Below are positions 1 through 5,802 of a stretch of DNA of 8,900 nt, one piece after another. The DNA is from Candidatus Aminicenantota bacterium (GTDB taxonomy: Bacteria; Acidobacteriota; Aminicenantia; Aminicenantales; JAFGAV01). The position numbers were made by a program, and so were the translations under genes. Each line of letters begins with the position of its first letter. The stretch's first letter is position 1. The stretch covers positions 1 to 8,900 of the forward strand of contig VGJG01000051.1 in assembly GCA_016867615.1 (NCBI GenBank), written 5' to 3'. A model generated the notes under the pieces. It was not told where the DNA came from. It saw only the letters and a program-made list of their open reading frames with translations, and did not search any database.

Positions 1-13
1 CATGGGGCCTCAA

Positions 14-69
14 CCCTCCCGTTCTTTCTTCTTTCGAAAGGAAATGAGGAGGGCATCGGCGCCCGACGC
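14..69 (+). repeat. Leader-like direct repeat, copy 1
   Basis: This copy starts with CCCTCCC, continues through a pyrimidine-rich stretch to a purine-rich, SD-like stretch and an ATG (44-46), and ends with the exact 15-mer GGGCATCGGCGCCCG at 51-65 followed by ACGC. The same parts, in the same order and with almost the same spacing (37 versus 38 bases from CCCTCCC to the 15-mer), recur at 264-320. In each copy CCCTCC can pair with a downstream GGAGGG. The middle has diverged, so this is an old duplication or a shared regulatory leader. Confidence 0.55.
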
Positions 70-76
70 AGTACCT

Positions 77-128
77 TTTGGAGTGCGGCGGCACGACGCC
101 GCTTTGGATGGCGGCATCACGATGCCGC
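77..128 (+). repeat. Tandem pair of REP-like hairpin units, copy 1
   Basis: Two 26-base units lie head to tail: 77-102 and 103-128. Each begins TTTGGA and then forms a hairpin. Unit A has stem GCGGCG (85-90) and CGCCGC (97-102) with loop GCACGA. Unit B has stem GCGGCA (111-116) and TGCCGC (123-128) with loop TCACGA, and can close further to a GGCGGCATC/GATGCCGCC stem. The units differ at 5 of 26 positions, and the loop-closing pair changes on both sides (G-C to A-T), so pairing is kept. A related pair lies at 1606-1657. This pattern resembles REP/BIME elements; the family is not identified. Confidence 0.75.
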
Positions 129-263
129 CCGCTCCGACTTCGGCTCCGCTCTCCTCGACCTGCGTCAAGGAACCGTGCCCGCTCCGCCTCCGTACGGGTT
201 TCCCAACACCCGGCCGGCGCCTTGTTTACGCGGTTGAGAGGAATATTGAGCGGGTCGTTACTG

Positions 264-320
264 CCCTCCCCTTACTTTTTTTAATGGAGGGGAAAAATGA
301 TGGGCATCGGCGCCCGGCGC
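264..320 (+). repeat. Leader-like direct repeat, copy 2
   Basis: Second copy of the repeat at 14-69: CCCTCCC, a T-rich stretch, a purine-rich stretch, an ATG, then the exact 15-mer GGGCATCGGCGCCCG (302-316) and GCGC. CCCTCC (264-269) can pair with GGAGGG (286-291), a stem that would mask the Shine-Dalgarno sequence of the tiny frame beginning at 297. It sits just upstream of the hydrolase gene at 348 and may be part of its transcript leader. Confidence 0.55.
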
Positions 321-326
321 GGGTGA
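297..326 (+). CDS. Possible nine-residue leader peptide frame
   Basis: A strong Shine-Dalgarno sequence, GGAGGGG (286-292), precedes ATG at 297 (and ATG at 300). The frame reads MMGIGARRG and stops at TGA 324-326, 21 bases before the hydrolase start at 348. The SD is better than the one for the hydrolase itself. It could be a leader peptide that couples or tunes translation, or a chance frame within the repeated leader segment. There is no evidence of conservation beyond the repeat, so this is a low-confidence call. Confidence 0.2.
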   Translation: MMGIGARRG

Positions 327-347
327 GGCGCCGGAAAGGGAGAGAAT

Positions 348-1172
348 ATGGAGGCGCCGCCGGGACTGTGGTATTTTATTCGTGCCATGGCCGTTCTGCA
401 TGTCCTGGGCACGGGCGGGGCGACGCCGACCGCTGAGCGGGACAACACGGCTTTCGCCCTGGAGGCGGGGAGCCGGGTGGCGCTCATCGACTGTCCGGGA
501 AGCATCCTTCTTAAGTTGAGGAAGGCCGGCCTCGACCGGCGTCTTCTGGAATCCCTCCTCGTGACCCATGTCCATCCCGATCACATCTACGGCCTGCCGT
601 CGCTCGTTCACGGCCTGATGCTCATGGAGGGACGCCTGCGCCTCTTCGGCTCGAGGGAGAGCCTGGAGTTCTGCCGCCGCCTCCTCGACCTCTTCGGGTT
701 GCGCGGGCCCAAGATCCGGATGCGCGTCGAGCCGATCGAGGTTGTGCCGGGGGTTCGGTTCGAGGTCCATGACGGACTGGAAGCCGAAGGGATCGTCGTT
801 CCCCACACGGCGGCTTCGCTGGCTTTTCATCTTTATTATAAGGACAGCCGGGGCGGATGGGTCGTTTCAGGGGACACCCCTCCGGTTTCCGAGATCTTCG
901 ACAGGTCGGGGGCGGCGGACGGGCTGGTCCACGACTGCAGCGCCCCCGAGCGGTTTTTCGTGAGATATCCCGACCTGAGGAAGATGCACACCAGCGCGCT
1001 GGAGCTCGGCCGGAGGGCGCAGGAGGCGGGCGTATCGCTCCTCGTCCCCTGCCATTTCTTCGGCGAGGCGGATTTCCATCTCGAGGAGGTCGAGGAGGAG
1101 ATCCGGCGTGATTACCGCGGGCGGCTGATCATTCCCCGGGACATGCAGACGATCGGACTGTCCGAGGTATGA
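348..1172 (+). CDS. Metallo-beta-lactamase-fold hydrolase, RNase Z-like
   Basis: A 274-residue cytoplasmic protein of the metallo-beta-lactamase superfamily, closest in layout to the RNase Z/ElaC-like group. Visible marks are the N-terminal strand and turn VLGTGGATPT, the zinc signature HVHPDH (H74, H76, D78, H79), a further ligand candidate H153 in VPHT, D176 in SGDTPP, H214 in MHTS and H236 in PCHF. A metal-dependent phosphodiesterase or hydrolase activity is expected; the substrate cannot be told. True RNase Z is usually a little longer and acts on tRNA 3' ends, so I do not assign that name. ATG 348 has an SD-like AAAGGGAGAG. ATG 387 (M14) gives a more typical N-terminus, beginning just before VLHVLGTGG, but has no SD. 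The stop overlaps an ATG at 1169, which I do not consider a real gene start. Confidence 0.8.
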   Translation: MEAPPGLWYFIRAMAVLHVLGTGGATPTAERDNTAFALEAGSRVALIDCPGSILLKLRKAGLDRRLLESLLVTHVHPDHIYGLPSLVHGLMLMEGRLRLFGSRESLEFCRRLLDLFGLRGPKIRMRVEPIEVVPGVRFEVHDGLEAEGIVVPHTAASLAFHLYYKDSRGGWVVSGDTPPVSEIFDRSGAADGLVHDCSAPERFFVRYPDLRKMHTSALELGRRAQEAGVSLLVPCHFFGEADFHLEEVEEEIRRDYRGRLIIPRDMQTIGLSEV

Positions 1173-1229
1173 ACCGTCGGGGAGCGCCCGGACCTTCCGG
1201 CGCCGAGGCAGTCACGAGGAGGGACGAGG

Positions 1230-1573
1230 ATGAGATGTCTTTGCTGGCCGGTCCTGGCGGCGGCCTGCGTGTCGAACAAGAGGTGTGGGCCGCCGTGACG
1301 CGCCGGACCATTGACGGCAAGAACCCGGACGGCTGGTTCCCCGAGCAGAGGCTCTCCCTCGAGGAGGCTTTGCGCGGCTACACCCGGAACGGCGCCTACG
1401 CGGAATTCGCCGAGGAGGAGAAGGGATCGATCGAGACCGGCAAGCTGGCCGACCTGACCGCCCTGGACAGGGATCTGTTCGCCCTCCCGGCCGAGAACAT
1501 CACCGCCGCCCGAGTGCGGCTGACCGTCATGAACGGGCGGGTGGTGTATGAGAAAAAGCCGGCGAAGCCCTAG
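1230..1573 (+). pseudogene. Amidohydrolase (YtcJ-like) remnant with internal deletion
   Basis: Two ends of one gene survive. The start: a strong SD GAGGAGGG (1216-1223) precedes ATG 1230, whose frame reads MRCLCWPVLAAACVSNK, a signal peptide with a lipobox-like LAAAC, then hits TGA at 1296-1298. The end: in another frame, from about 1283 to the stop at 1571-1573, the translation (VWAAVTRRTIDGKNPDGWFP, then EEALRGYT, GSIETGKLADLTALDRDL and NGRVVYE) is the typical C-terminus of the amidohydrolase 3 family. Full-length members run to roughly 500-600 residues and carry their metal-binding histidines and aspartate upstream; all of that is missing. The simplest reading is an internal deletion that joined the ends out of frame near 1270-1283. 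A 134-codon frame from ATG 1169 covers the C-terminal piece, but its first part looks like non-coding sequence read through. Confidence 0.8.
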
Positions 1574-1574
1574 G

Positions 1575-1588
1575 CCGTCATCAGACGG
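1575..1588 (+). other. Short hairpin after the amidohydrolase remnant
   Basis: CCGTC (1575-1579) and GACGG (1584-1588) form a perfect 5-bp stem with an ATCA loop just after the TAG stop. A run of six T (1603-1608) follows 14 bases later. That is too far for a standard intrinsic terminator, so I call it only a possible, weak termination or 3'-end structure. Confidence 0.3.
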
Positions 1589-1605
1589 GTGTTGCGCCGG
1601 TCTTT

Positions 1606-1657
1606 TTTGGAGCGCGGCCGCACGAGGCCGTTTTGGATTGCGGCGGCGCGATTCGTG
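1606..1657 (+). repeat. REP-like hairpin pair, copy 2 (second unit decayed)
   Basis: Aligned without gaps to 76-123, positions 1605-1652 match at 40 of 48 bases. Unit A (1606-1631) keeps the hairpin: GCGGCC (1614-1619), loop GCACGA, GGCCGT (1626-1631). Relative to copy 1 the loop-closing pair has flipped from G-C to C-G, and the outer pair became G-T, so pairing is kept. Unit B (1632-1657) keeps TTTGGAT and the left arm GCGGCG, but its right arm no longer pairs. It lies between the amidohydrolase remnant and the promoter of the next operon. Confidence 0.7.
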
Positions 1658-1660
1658 AAG

Positions 1661-1689
1661 TTGTGAGATGTCCAAGTTTCTGGTATGAT
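1661..1689 (+). promoter_or_regulatory. Sigma-70-type promoter for the 1728 operon
   Basis: A -35 box TTGTGA (1661-1666, 4 of 6 to consensus) lies 17 bases before the -10 box TATGAT (1684-1689), which is extended by TGG (1681-1683). Transcription would begin near 1696, giving a leader of about 30 bases. It begins just after the decayed REP-like unit and is the best promoter for the dehydrogenase-fold gene and the genes behind it. Confidence 0.65.
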
Positions 1690-1715
1690 AACGCCTCATT
1701 TTTTTCGGTGAATCA

Positions 1716-1723
1716 TAAGGAGG
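1716..1723 (+). promoter_or_regulatory. Ribosome binding site of the 1728 gene
   Basis: TAAGGAGG is a near-perfect Shine-Dalgarno sequence ending 4 bases before ATG 1728. It fixes that start and suggests high expression. Confidence 0.75.
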
Positions 1724-1727
1724 CCTC

Positions 1728-2837
1728 ATGAATTTCGGAGTCATCAACGAAAGCCAGAAGATAGAGCACCGCGCCGGGCTCTCGCCGAGCGGCGTGTCCT
1801 TCCTGGTCGACCAGGGGCACACCGTTTACATCCAGGCCGGGGCCGGCCAACGGGCCGGCTACACCAACGAAGACTACGCCGGCCTGGGGGCGAAGGTGGT
1901 CTTCACCAAGGATGAGGTGTTCGGCCGCTCGGACGTCGTCATCAACATCTCCCCCTTGAACGAGGAGGAGAGCAAACTGGTCAAGCCGGAGCAGATCCTC
2001 GTCGGCTTCCATCACCTGGCCGTGGCCCGCAAGCCCATCCTCGAGGAGTTCCTGCAGAAGAAGGTGACGATCATCGGCCTGGAGATCATGCAGGACCAGG
2101 AGGGCCGGCTGCCCTTCCTCGAGAGCCTGGGCGAGGTGGCCGGACAGCTCTGCTCCAACATCGCCGGCTACTACCTCCAGACCAGCCAGGGAGGTCGGGG
2201 GACGATCATCGGCGGCACGGTCAGCGTTCCGCCGGCCACGGCGGTCATCATCGGTACGAGCATCCTGGCCAAGAGCGCCCTGCGGGCGCTGTACGACGCC
2301 GGGGCCCAGACGATCGTCCTGGGGCTGTTCATGGACCGCATGAAGGAGCTCGAGGATTTGACCTCGGGCCGGGTCGTGTCCATGATGGGCAGCAAGTACA
2401 ACATCGGCCGCATGGTCCGCATCGCCGACGTCCTGGTCGGCGCCGTGCTCCGTCCGGGGGAGAGGGCGCCGGTCATGGTCACCCGCGACATGGTCAAGAC
2501 GATGAAAAAAGGCTCGGTGGTCATCGACCTGGCCATCGACCAGGGCGGCTGCATCGAGACCAGCCGGCCCACGACCCTGGATCAGCCCGTCTACAAGGAA
2601 GAGGGCGTCATCCACTATTGCGTCCCGAACCTGACCGCCTCGGTCAGCCGGACGTCGACCAAGGTCATCTCCAACCACCTCATCCGCTATCTGAACCTCC
2701 TGGGGGAAGGGGGGCTGGAGAACGCCCTGAAGAAGAGCGTTTCGCTCTGCCGGGGGATCTATGCCCATCAGGGCAAGATCGTCAGGCCGAGCATCGCCGA
2801 GCGGTTCAAGCTCCCCTGTTCGGAGCTGAAGGTCTGA
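1728..2837 (+). CDS. Alanine dehydrogenase/PNT-fold protein with altered active site
   Basis: A 369-residue protein aligning along its whole length, nearly without gaps, with alanine dehydrogenase (usually about 370 residues; NAD-linked alanine/pyruvate plus ammonia). Family marks are plain: HRAGLSPSGV (R15), HHLA (H96), LGEVAGQL, QGGRGTIIGG, IADVLVGAVLRPG, VVIDLAIDQGGCIE (D271) and RTSTK. Several key residues differ. The substrate/catalytic lysine of the KVKEP motif is serine (S75 in NISPL). The Rossmann fingerprint GxGxxG reads GTSILA (176-181). The acidic residue that binds the adenine ribose at the end of the second strand is glycine (G199). The usual GVPGV loop is GTVSV. Normal NAD-dependent alanine dehydrogenase activity is therefore doubtful; a changed substrate, a changed cofactor or a structural role is possible. 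It is the first gene of the operon, 104 bases before the flavoprotein. The fold is near certain, the function open. Confidence 0.85.
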   Translation: MNFGVINESQKIEHRAGLSPSGVSFLVDQGHTVYIQAGAGQRAGYTNEDYAGLGAKVVFTKDEVFGRSDVVINISPLNEEESKLVKPEQILVGFHHLAVARKPILEEFLQKKVTIIGLEIMQDQEGRLPFLESLGEVAGQLCSNIAGYYLQTSQGGRGTIIGGTVSVPPATAVIIGTSILAKSALRALYDAGAQTIVLGLFMDRMKELEDLTSGRVVSMMGSKYNIGRMVRIADVLVGAVLRPGERAPVMVTRDMVKTMKKGSVVIDLAIDQGGCIETSRPTTLDQPVYKEEGVIHYCVPNLTASVSRTSTKVISNHLIRYLNLLGEGGLENALKKSVSLCRGIYAHQGKIVRPSIAERFKLPCSELKV

Positions 2838-2883
2838 AAAAGGTTTCGGGACGGGACAGGGGAAAGAGGGCAAGGCGCAGGAG

Positions 2884-2898
2884 CCGGCTGTAGGCCGG
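2884..2898 (+). other. Small hairpin in the 2838-2941 gap
   Basis: CCGGC (2884-2888) and GCCGG (2894-2898) form a 5-bp stem with loop TGTAG. No T-run follows, so it is not an intrinsic terminator. The rest of this 104-base gap is G/A-rich with no clear promoter, and the following gene has only a weak SD (AGAGACGGT). Confidence 0.3.
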
Positions 2899-2941
2899 AG
2901 CTCTGCGACACAACGACGACCCGGACGGCAAAGAGACGGTC

Positions 2942-4444
2942 ATGGCGGAAAGCAAAAAAGAGCTGGACCCCGAACTCAAGAAGCGCTTGAAGGAGAGCTA
3001 CGACCTTCCCTGGCGCAAGGAGCTTCGCCAGGCCATGCCCGTCAAGGAGAGGATGCGCCTCCCCCGGGAGAAGATGCCGGAGCGCGAAGCGGAGGAGAGG
3101 AACAGGGATTTTTGCGAGGTCAACGTCGGGATCGCTCCCGAAGCCGCCGTCCGCGAGGCGCGCCGATGCCTGGATTGCGCCAACCCCCAATGCGTCGCCG
3201 GCTGTCCGGTGGCCATCGACATCCCAGGCTTCGTTAAGCTCGTGGAAAAAGGGGATTTCGTCGGTGGAGTCCGGAAAATCAAGGAGACGAACTCCCTGCC
3301 CGCCATCTGCGGCCGGGTTTGTCCCCAGGAGACGCAGTGCGAGGACGTCTGCACGCTGAAGAAAGCCACCGGAGTTCCCGTGGCCATCGGCAACCTGGAG
3401 AGGTTCGTGGCGGATTTCGAGAGGCATCAGGGGGAGGTCTATATCCCCCCCGCTCCGCCCGACACGGGCTTCAAGGCGGCCGTCATCGGCGCCGGACCGG
3501 CGGGCCTGACCGTGGCCGGGGACCTGGCCAAGAAGGGCCACCGGGTGACGATCTTCGAAGCCCTGCACACCGCCGGTGGAGTCCTGGTTTACGGCATTCC
3601 GGAATTCCGCCTGCCCAAGGCCATCCTCCGGTCCGAGGTCGAGTATCTTCAGAAGATGGGCGTCGAGCTGCGCACGAACTATGTCGTGGGCAAGACGGCC
3701 GACCTGGACGACCTGCGCCGGCAGGGATACAAGGCCTTCTTCATCGGCAGCGGGGCCGGGTTGCCGAATTTCATGAAGGTTCCCGGTGAGAACCTGGTGG
3801 GCATCTACTCGGCCAACGAATACCTCACCCGGGTCAACCTCATGCGCGCCTACGATTTTCCCCTGGCCGACACGCCCGTCCTCAAAGCCAGGACGGCGGC
3901 CGTCATCGGCGGGGGGAACGTGGCCATGGACTCGGTGCGCACGGCCAAGCGGCTGGGCGCGGAGAGGGCCATGATCATCTACCGCCGCTCGCGGCAGGAG
4001 ATGCCCGCCCGCGTCGAGGAGGTCAAGCACGCCGAGGAGGAGGGGATCGAGTTCCAGTTCCTGACAACCCCCACCCGCTACATCGGCGACGAGCGCGGCC
4101 GGCTGAAGGCCATGGAAACCCTGCGCATGGAGCTGGGGGAGCCCGACGCCTCGGGCCGGCGCCGGCCCGTGCCCGTTCCGGGTTCGGAGTGCGTCACCGA
4201 GGTCGACCTCGCGGTCGTGGCCATCGGCCAGAGCCCCAACCCCCTCATCGCCCAGGCCACGCCGGGGCTCAAGGTCGGCAAGTGGGGCAACCTGGAGGTC
4301 GACTGGGCGACGCTGGCCACGAGCCTGGAGGGCGTCTATGCCGGCGGGGACATCATCCGCGGCGGGGCGACGGTCATTCTGGCCATGGGCGACGGCCGGA
4401 CGGCGGCCGCCGAGATCGACCGCTACCTGCGAGGACTTTCCTGA
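2942..4444 (+). CDS. GltA/NfnB-type Fe-S flavoprotein NAD(P)H oxidoreductase
   Basis: A 500-residue cytoplasmic protein of the glutamate-synthase small-subunit family (archaeal-type GltA, NfnB/SudA, GltD). In order: an N-terminal extension of about 60 residues; a helical domain with two cysteine sets for [4Fe-4S] clusters (C76, C79, C84, C88 and C123, C127, C133, C137); the FAD site VIGAGPAG (181-188); the LVYGIPEFRLPK motif (215-226); the NAD(P)H site VIGGGNVA (321-328) with R348-R349-S350, which suits NADPH; and the second FAD motif GVYAGGD (464-470). It moves electrons between NAD(P)H, FAD and Fe-S clusters. It could serve as a glutamate synthase subunit or, like NfnB, in ferredoxin/NAD(P)H exchange, but neither a large GltB-type subunit nor an NfnA gene is present in the window. 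An electron link to the neighbouring dehydrogenase-fold protein is inference. The 46-base gap to the next gene supports one operon. Confidence 0.85.
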   Translation: MAESKKELDPELKKRLKESYDLPWRKELRQAMPVKERMRLPREKMPEREAEERNRDFCEVNVGIAPEAAVREARRCLDCANPQCVAGCPVAIDIPGFVKLVEKGDFVGGVRKIKETNSLPAICGRVCPQETQCEDVCTLKKATGVPVAIGNLERFVADFERHQGEVYIPPAPPDTGFKAAVIGAGPAGLTVAGDLAKKGHRVTIFEALHTAGGVLVYGIPEFRLPKAILRSEVEYLQKMGVELRTNYVVGKTADLDDLRRQGYKAFFIGSGAGLPNFMKVPGENLVGIYSANEYLTRVNLMRAYDFPLADTPVLKARTAAVIGGGNVAMDSVRTAKRLGAERAMIIYRRSRQEMPARVEEVKHAEEEGIEFQFLTTPTRYIGDERGRLKAMETLRMELGEPDASGRRRPVPVPGSECVTEVDLAVVAIGQSPNPLIAQATPGLKVGKWGNLEVDWATLATSLEGVYAGGDIIRGGATVILAMGDGRTAAAEIDRYLRGLS

Positions 4445-4478
4445 CCGAGTCAGGTTGGGCAAATCATCATAAACGTAT

Positions 4479-4484
4479 TGGAGG
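4479..4484 (+). promoter_or_regulatory. Ribosome binding site of the CoA-transferase gene
   Basis: TGGAGG ends 6 bases before ATG 4491 and fixes that start. The preceding 46-base gap is more AT-rich than its surroundings, but I see no convincing promoter in it. Confidence 0.6.
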
Positions 4485-4490
4485 ATTCAT

Positions 4491-5789
4491 ATGAGTTGGG
4501 TCGATGAATACAAGAAGAAGCTGTGCAGCGCGGAGGAGGCCGTATCGGTCATCAAGAGCAAAGACCGCGTGTACATCAGCGGCAACGCCGCCACGCCCTA
4601 CGTTTTGAACAAGGCCCTGGCCAAGAGGAAGGATGAGCTCCAGGGCGTGGAGCTCGTTCACGTCCTGCTGCTGGGCGAGGACCCGTTGTCCAGGCCGGAG
4701 ATGGAGGGCCATTTCCGCCACAATTCGCTGTTCGTCGGGCCGGCCGACCGCAAGGCGATCAACGACGGGCGCGCCGACTACGTGCCCATCTTCCTGCATC
4801 AGATCCCGGGGCTGTTCCTCTCGGGACAGATGCCCCTCGACGTGGCCATGCTCCACGTCTCCCCGCCCGACGAGCACGGCTTCGTCAGCCTGGGCGTCGA
4901 GGTCCTGTCGTCCAAAGCCGCCGCGGAGAAAGCCAAGGTCGTCATCGGCCAGGTCAACGACAAGATGCCCCGGGTGCTGGGCGACTCGTTCGTTCACGTC
5001 TCCCGGTTCCAGAAGGTCGTCGAGATCTCGGAGCCCCTGCCCCAGCTGGAGAAGAGCCCCTTCTCCGAGGTGGAGATGAAGATCGGCAAGCATATCGCCG
5101 ACCTGATCGAGGACGGCTGCACCCTTCAGCTCGGCATCGGCGGCATCCCCGACGCCGTCCTGGCCTCGCTCAAGGGCCGGCGCGACCTGGGCATCCACAC
5201 CGAGATGGTCTCGGACGGGGTCATGGAGGCCATCGAGTCGGGCATCGTCACCGGCTCCCGCAAGACCTTCCATCCCGGCAAGGTCATCATCACCTTCGCC
5301 CTGGGGTCGAGCCGGCTGTACGACTTCGTGGACAACAACCCGGTCATCGAGGCCCATCCCACGGATTACGTCAACCATCCCTTCAACGTCTCGCGCAACG
5401 AAAACATGGTGGCCATCAACTCGGCCATCGAGGTGGACATCACCGGCCAGGTCTGCTCGGACTCGATCGGCACCTACATCTACAGCGGGTTCGGCGGCCA
5501 AGTCGATTTCATCCGCGGCGCGGCCCACTCCAAGGGCGGCAAGCCGATCATCGCCCTGCCGGCCACGGCCAAGGACGGCGAGATGACGCGCATCGTGCCC
5601 TTCCTCAAGCAGGGCGCGGGCGTGGTCACCACCCGGGCCGACGTGCGCTACGTCGTCACCGAGTTCGGCGTGGCCTATCTCCACGGCAAGAACCTCATGG
5701 AGCGGACCCAGGCGCTGATCAACATCGCCCACCCCAAGTTCCGGCCGGATCTCATCCGGGAGGCCAAGTCGCGGCATCTGATCCGCTGA
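4491..5789 (+). CDS. 4-hydroxybutyrate/acetyl-CoA-type CoA-transferase
   Basis: A 432-residue cytoplasmic enzyme of the acetyl-CoA hydrolase/transferase family (4-hydroxybutyrate CoA-transferase AbfT/Cat2 group; usually about 430-440 residues). It moves CoA from a donor such as acetyl-CoA to a carboxylic acid through a glutamyl-CoA thioester. Visible marks: HVSPPDEHGFVSLG (122-135), LGIGGIPDAV (214-223) and HTEMVSDG (236-243), whose E238 falls at the number of the catalytic glutamate of Clostridium aminobutyricum AbfT. The C-terminal domain has ENMVAINSAIEVDITGQV, YSGFGGQVDFIRGA (331-344) and TEFGVAYLHGK (390-400). The active site looks intact. The substrate (4-hydroxybutyrate, butyrate, propionate or another acid) cannot be read from sequence. 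Its place after the dehydrogenase-fold and flavoprotein genes suggests amino-acid or hydroxy-acid fermentation ending in acyl-CoA and acetate exchange. Confidence 0.88.
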   Translation: MSWVDEYKKKLCSAEEAVSVIKSKDRVYISGNAATPYVLNKALAKRKDELQGVELVHVLLLGEDPLSRPEMEGHFRHNSLFVGPADRKAINDGRADYVPIFLHQIPGLFLSGQMPLDVAMLHVSPPDEHGFVSLGVEVLSSKAAAEKAKVVIGQVNDKMPRVLGDSFVHVSRFQKVVEISEPLPQLEKSPFSEVEMKIGKHIADLIEDGCTLQLGIGGIPDAVLASLKGRRDLGIHTEMVSDGVMEAIESGIVTGSRKTFHPGKVIITFALGSSRLYDFVDNNPVIEAHPTDYVNHPFNVSRNENMVAINSAIEVDITGQVCSDSIGTYIYSGFGGQVDFIRGAAHSKGGKPIIALPATAKDGEMTRIVPFLKQGAGVVTTRADVRYVVTEFGVAYLHGKNLMERTQALINIAHPKFRPDLIREAKSRHLIR

Positions 5790-5802
5790 CCCCGGAGACG
5801 GG

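Larger units (their letters stand above)
1..347. other. Intergenic region with repeats, no convincing gene
   Basis: No reading frame here looks like a real protein; the open frames are low-complexity and Arg/Pro-rich. The stretch holds a perfect palindrome CTTTCGAAAG (31-40), two copies of a leader-like repeat (14-69 and 264-320), a tandem pair of REP-like hairpins (77-128), and a short hairpin with arms CGGGT (195-199) and ACCCG (208-212). I could not find a convincing -35/-10 pair for the downstream hydrolase gene. The product of whatever lies left of position 1 is unknown. Confidence 0.6.

Noticed and set aside
2..436. Open + frame of 144 codons across the start of the window
   Set aside because: Its translation is low-complexity and Arg/Pro-rich, runs through the REP-like hairpins and overlaps the hydrolase gene in another frame.
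1169..1573. A 134-codon gene starting in the ATGA overlap with the hydrolase stop
   Set aside because: The overlap looks like coupling, but residues 1-38 have no family match. The better start is ATG 1230 with a strong SD and a signal peptide, in a different frame from the surviving C-terminus.
3319..3789. Open + frame of 156 codons inside the flavoprotein gene
   Set aside because: A shadow in another frame, rich in Arg, Gly and Pro, without a domain or RBS.
2768..4462. Long open - strand frame (564 codons) opposite the flavoprotein gene
   Set aside because: It mirrors a GC-rich real gene with full cofactor motifs on the + strand. The translation is rich in Asp, Gly, Leu and Arg with no recognisable domain.
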